64,000 nt of DNA from DASXQK01 sp963724385 (lineage in GTDB: Bacteria > Pseudomonadota > Alphaproteobacteria > Dongiales > Dongiaceae): contig CAVRUJ010000002.1 of assembly GCA_963724385.1 (NCBI GenBank), positions 62,001 to 126,000 of the forward strand, written 5' to 3'. The notes beneath the pieces were generated by a model. It searched no databases. It worked only from the letters and a program-made list of their open reading frames with translations, and was not told where the DNA came from. The position numbers were made by a program, and so were the translations under genes. How positions within the stretch are numbered: position 1 is the first letter of the stretch; every line of letters starts with the position of its first letter. Positions 63,176-64,000 of the stretch are shown piece after piece.

Positions 63176-64000
63176 TTATTCCTCCGCCGCGACGGTCTCG
63201 TCGCTCCGCCGGTCCATCATGGCGCCCGCCACCAGGCCAGCGTTCTGGCGGATCGCCTTTTCGATCTCGGCGGCTATCTGCGGGTTCTCCTTCAGGAACT
63301 GCTTGGCGTTCTCCCGGCCCTGGCCGATCCGCTGGCCGCCATAGGAGAACCAGGCGCCCGATTTCTCGACCACGCTGGCGGCCACGCCCAGATCGACCAG
63401 CTCGCCGGTCTTGGAGACGCCCTCGCCGTACATGATGTCGAACTCGACCACGCGGAAGGGTGGCGCGACCTTGTTCTTCACCACCTTCACCCGGGTCTGG
63501 CTGCCGACCACGACGTCGCGGTCCTTGATTGAGCCGATGCGCCGGATGTCGAGGCGCACGGAAGCATAGAACTTCAGGGCATTGCCGCCCGTGGTGGTCT
63601 CGGGGTTGCCGAACATGACCCCGATCTTCATGCGGATTTGGTTGATGAAGATGATCAGGCAGCGCGAGCGGGAGATGGACCCGGTCAGCTTGCGCATGGC
63701 CTGGCTCATGAGGCGGGCATGGAGCCCGACATGGGAATCGCCCATCTCGCCCTCGAGCTCGGCCCGCGGCACCAGGGCGGCCACGCTGTCGATCACCAGC
63801 ACGTCCACCGCGCCCGAGCGCACCAGGGTGTCGGCGATCTCGAGAGCCTGCTCGCCGGCGTCGGGCTGGGAGATCAGCAGGTCCTCGACCTTGACCCCAA
63901 GCTTCCCGGCATAGCTCGGGTCCATGGCATGCTCGGCATCGATGAAGGCGCAGGTGCCGCCCTGCTTCTGGGCTTCGGCGATCACGTGGAGGGCGAGCGT
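63176..64000 (-). CDS. recA: RecA recombinase, 5' part beyond window
   Basis: 275 residues are visible on the minus strand, and the frame is open at the window end, so the N-terminus and P-loop are missing. Blocks are 'CAFIDAEHAMDPSYAGKLGV', 'DVLVIDSVAALVPRAELEGEMGDSHVGLHARLMSQAMRKL', 'IFINQIRMKIGVMFGNPETTTGGNALKFYAS' (the DNA-binding loops) and the end 'VAAEE' with acidic residues. It catalyses homologous recombination and SOS induction. It ends with a clean terminator before alaS. Confidence 0.98.
   Translation of the reverse strand, partial: TLALHVIAEAQKQGGTCAFIDAEHAMDPSYAGKLGVKVEDLLISQPDAGEQALEIADTLVRSGAVDVLVIDSVAALVPRAELEGEMGDSHVGLHARLMSQAMRKLTGSISRSRCLIIFINQIRMKIGVMFGNPETTTGGNALKFYASVRLDIRRIGSIKDRDVVVGSQTRVKVVKNKVAPPFRVVEFDIMYGEGVSKTGELVDLGVAASVVEKSGAWFSYGGQRIGQGRENAKQFLKENPQIAAEIEKAIRQNAGLVAGAMMDRRSDETVAAEE

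Overview
The window is high-GC chromosomal DNA of an alphaproteobacterium. The best guess is a Rhodospirillales-like or related soil or freshwater lineage. This rests on the order of the housekeeping genes (recA-alaS, icd, guaB-rsmB-guaA, rlmE-ppx, pssA-psd), the proteobacterial regulators and envelope genes, and REP-like palindromes of the alphaproteobacterial kind. The genus cannot be fixed from the sequence alone.

Layout. (1) 1-6.9 kb: small metabolic and stress genes (2OG-Fe(II) oxygenase end, YjbR-like protein, VOC protein, GST, Crp/Fnr regulator), mixed with broken copies of the YjbR, GST and DUF2182 genes, then a hybrid sensor kinase. (2) 7.0-15.4 kb: SRPBCC protein, class III adenylate cyclase, polytopic glycosyltransferase-like protein, FAD oxidoreductase, a DUF899-DUF2182 pair, a winged-helix regulator and a beta-propeller protein. 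(3) 15.4-26.2 kb: accessory region. A translationally coupled two-gene cassette (a C-terminal winged-helix-like protein and a HEPN-like protein) is followed by cargo lying between three copies of the guaA 3' end, one of them the intact gene. The cargo is ArsR with two SRPBCC proteins, a nitroreductase, an SDR, an MFS pump with a cupin and a LysR regulator, and a secreted glycosidase-like protein. This is the geometry expected from repeated island insertion at guaA. (4) 26.2-33.7 kb: core block guaA, GNAT, rsmB, guaB, rlmE, ppx and tRNA-Gln(CUG). (5) 33.7-37.9 kb: two TetR-controlled small gene sets, each with a clear palindromic operator over its promoter. (6) 38.3-46.8 kb: a surface-glycan type cluster with four or five methyltransferases, two glycosyltransferases (one frameshifted) and a methyltransferase-RgpF fusion. 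(7) 46.8-60.2 kb: creatininase-like protein, SH3b protein, YncE-like propeller with a Rieske oxygenase, PagL-like lipid A deacylase, phospholipid synthesis (CDP-alcohol transferase, pssA, psd), LysM protein, dihaem cytochrome c, LOG protein, icd, peptidyl-prolyl isomerase and a cyclic-nucleotide-gated K+ channel. (8) 60.2-64 kb: alaS and recA (cut by the window end), with a clean terminator after recA.

How the parts fit together. guaB and guaA supply GMP. icd feeds the TCA cycle. pssA and psd make phosphatidylethanolamine, and the PagL-like enzyme remodels lipid A. The adenylate cyclase and the cyclic-nucleotide-gated channel could share cAMP as a signal; this is inference only. The most unusual features are the guaA 3'-end scars, the gene-fragment mosaic at 2.2-4.5 kb, the two-gene HEPN-like cassette, and a composite palindrome present twice in inverted orientation around the LysM-to-isomerase block.
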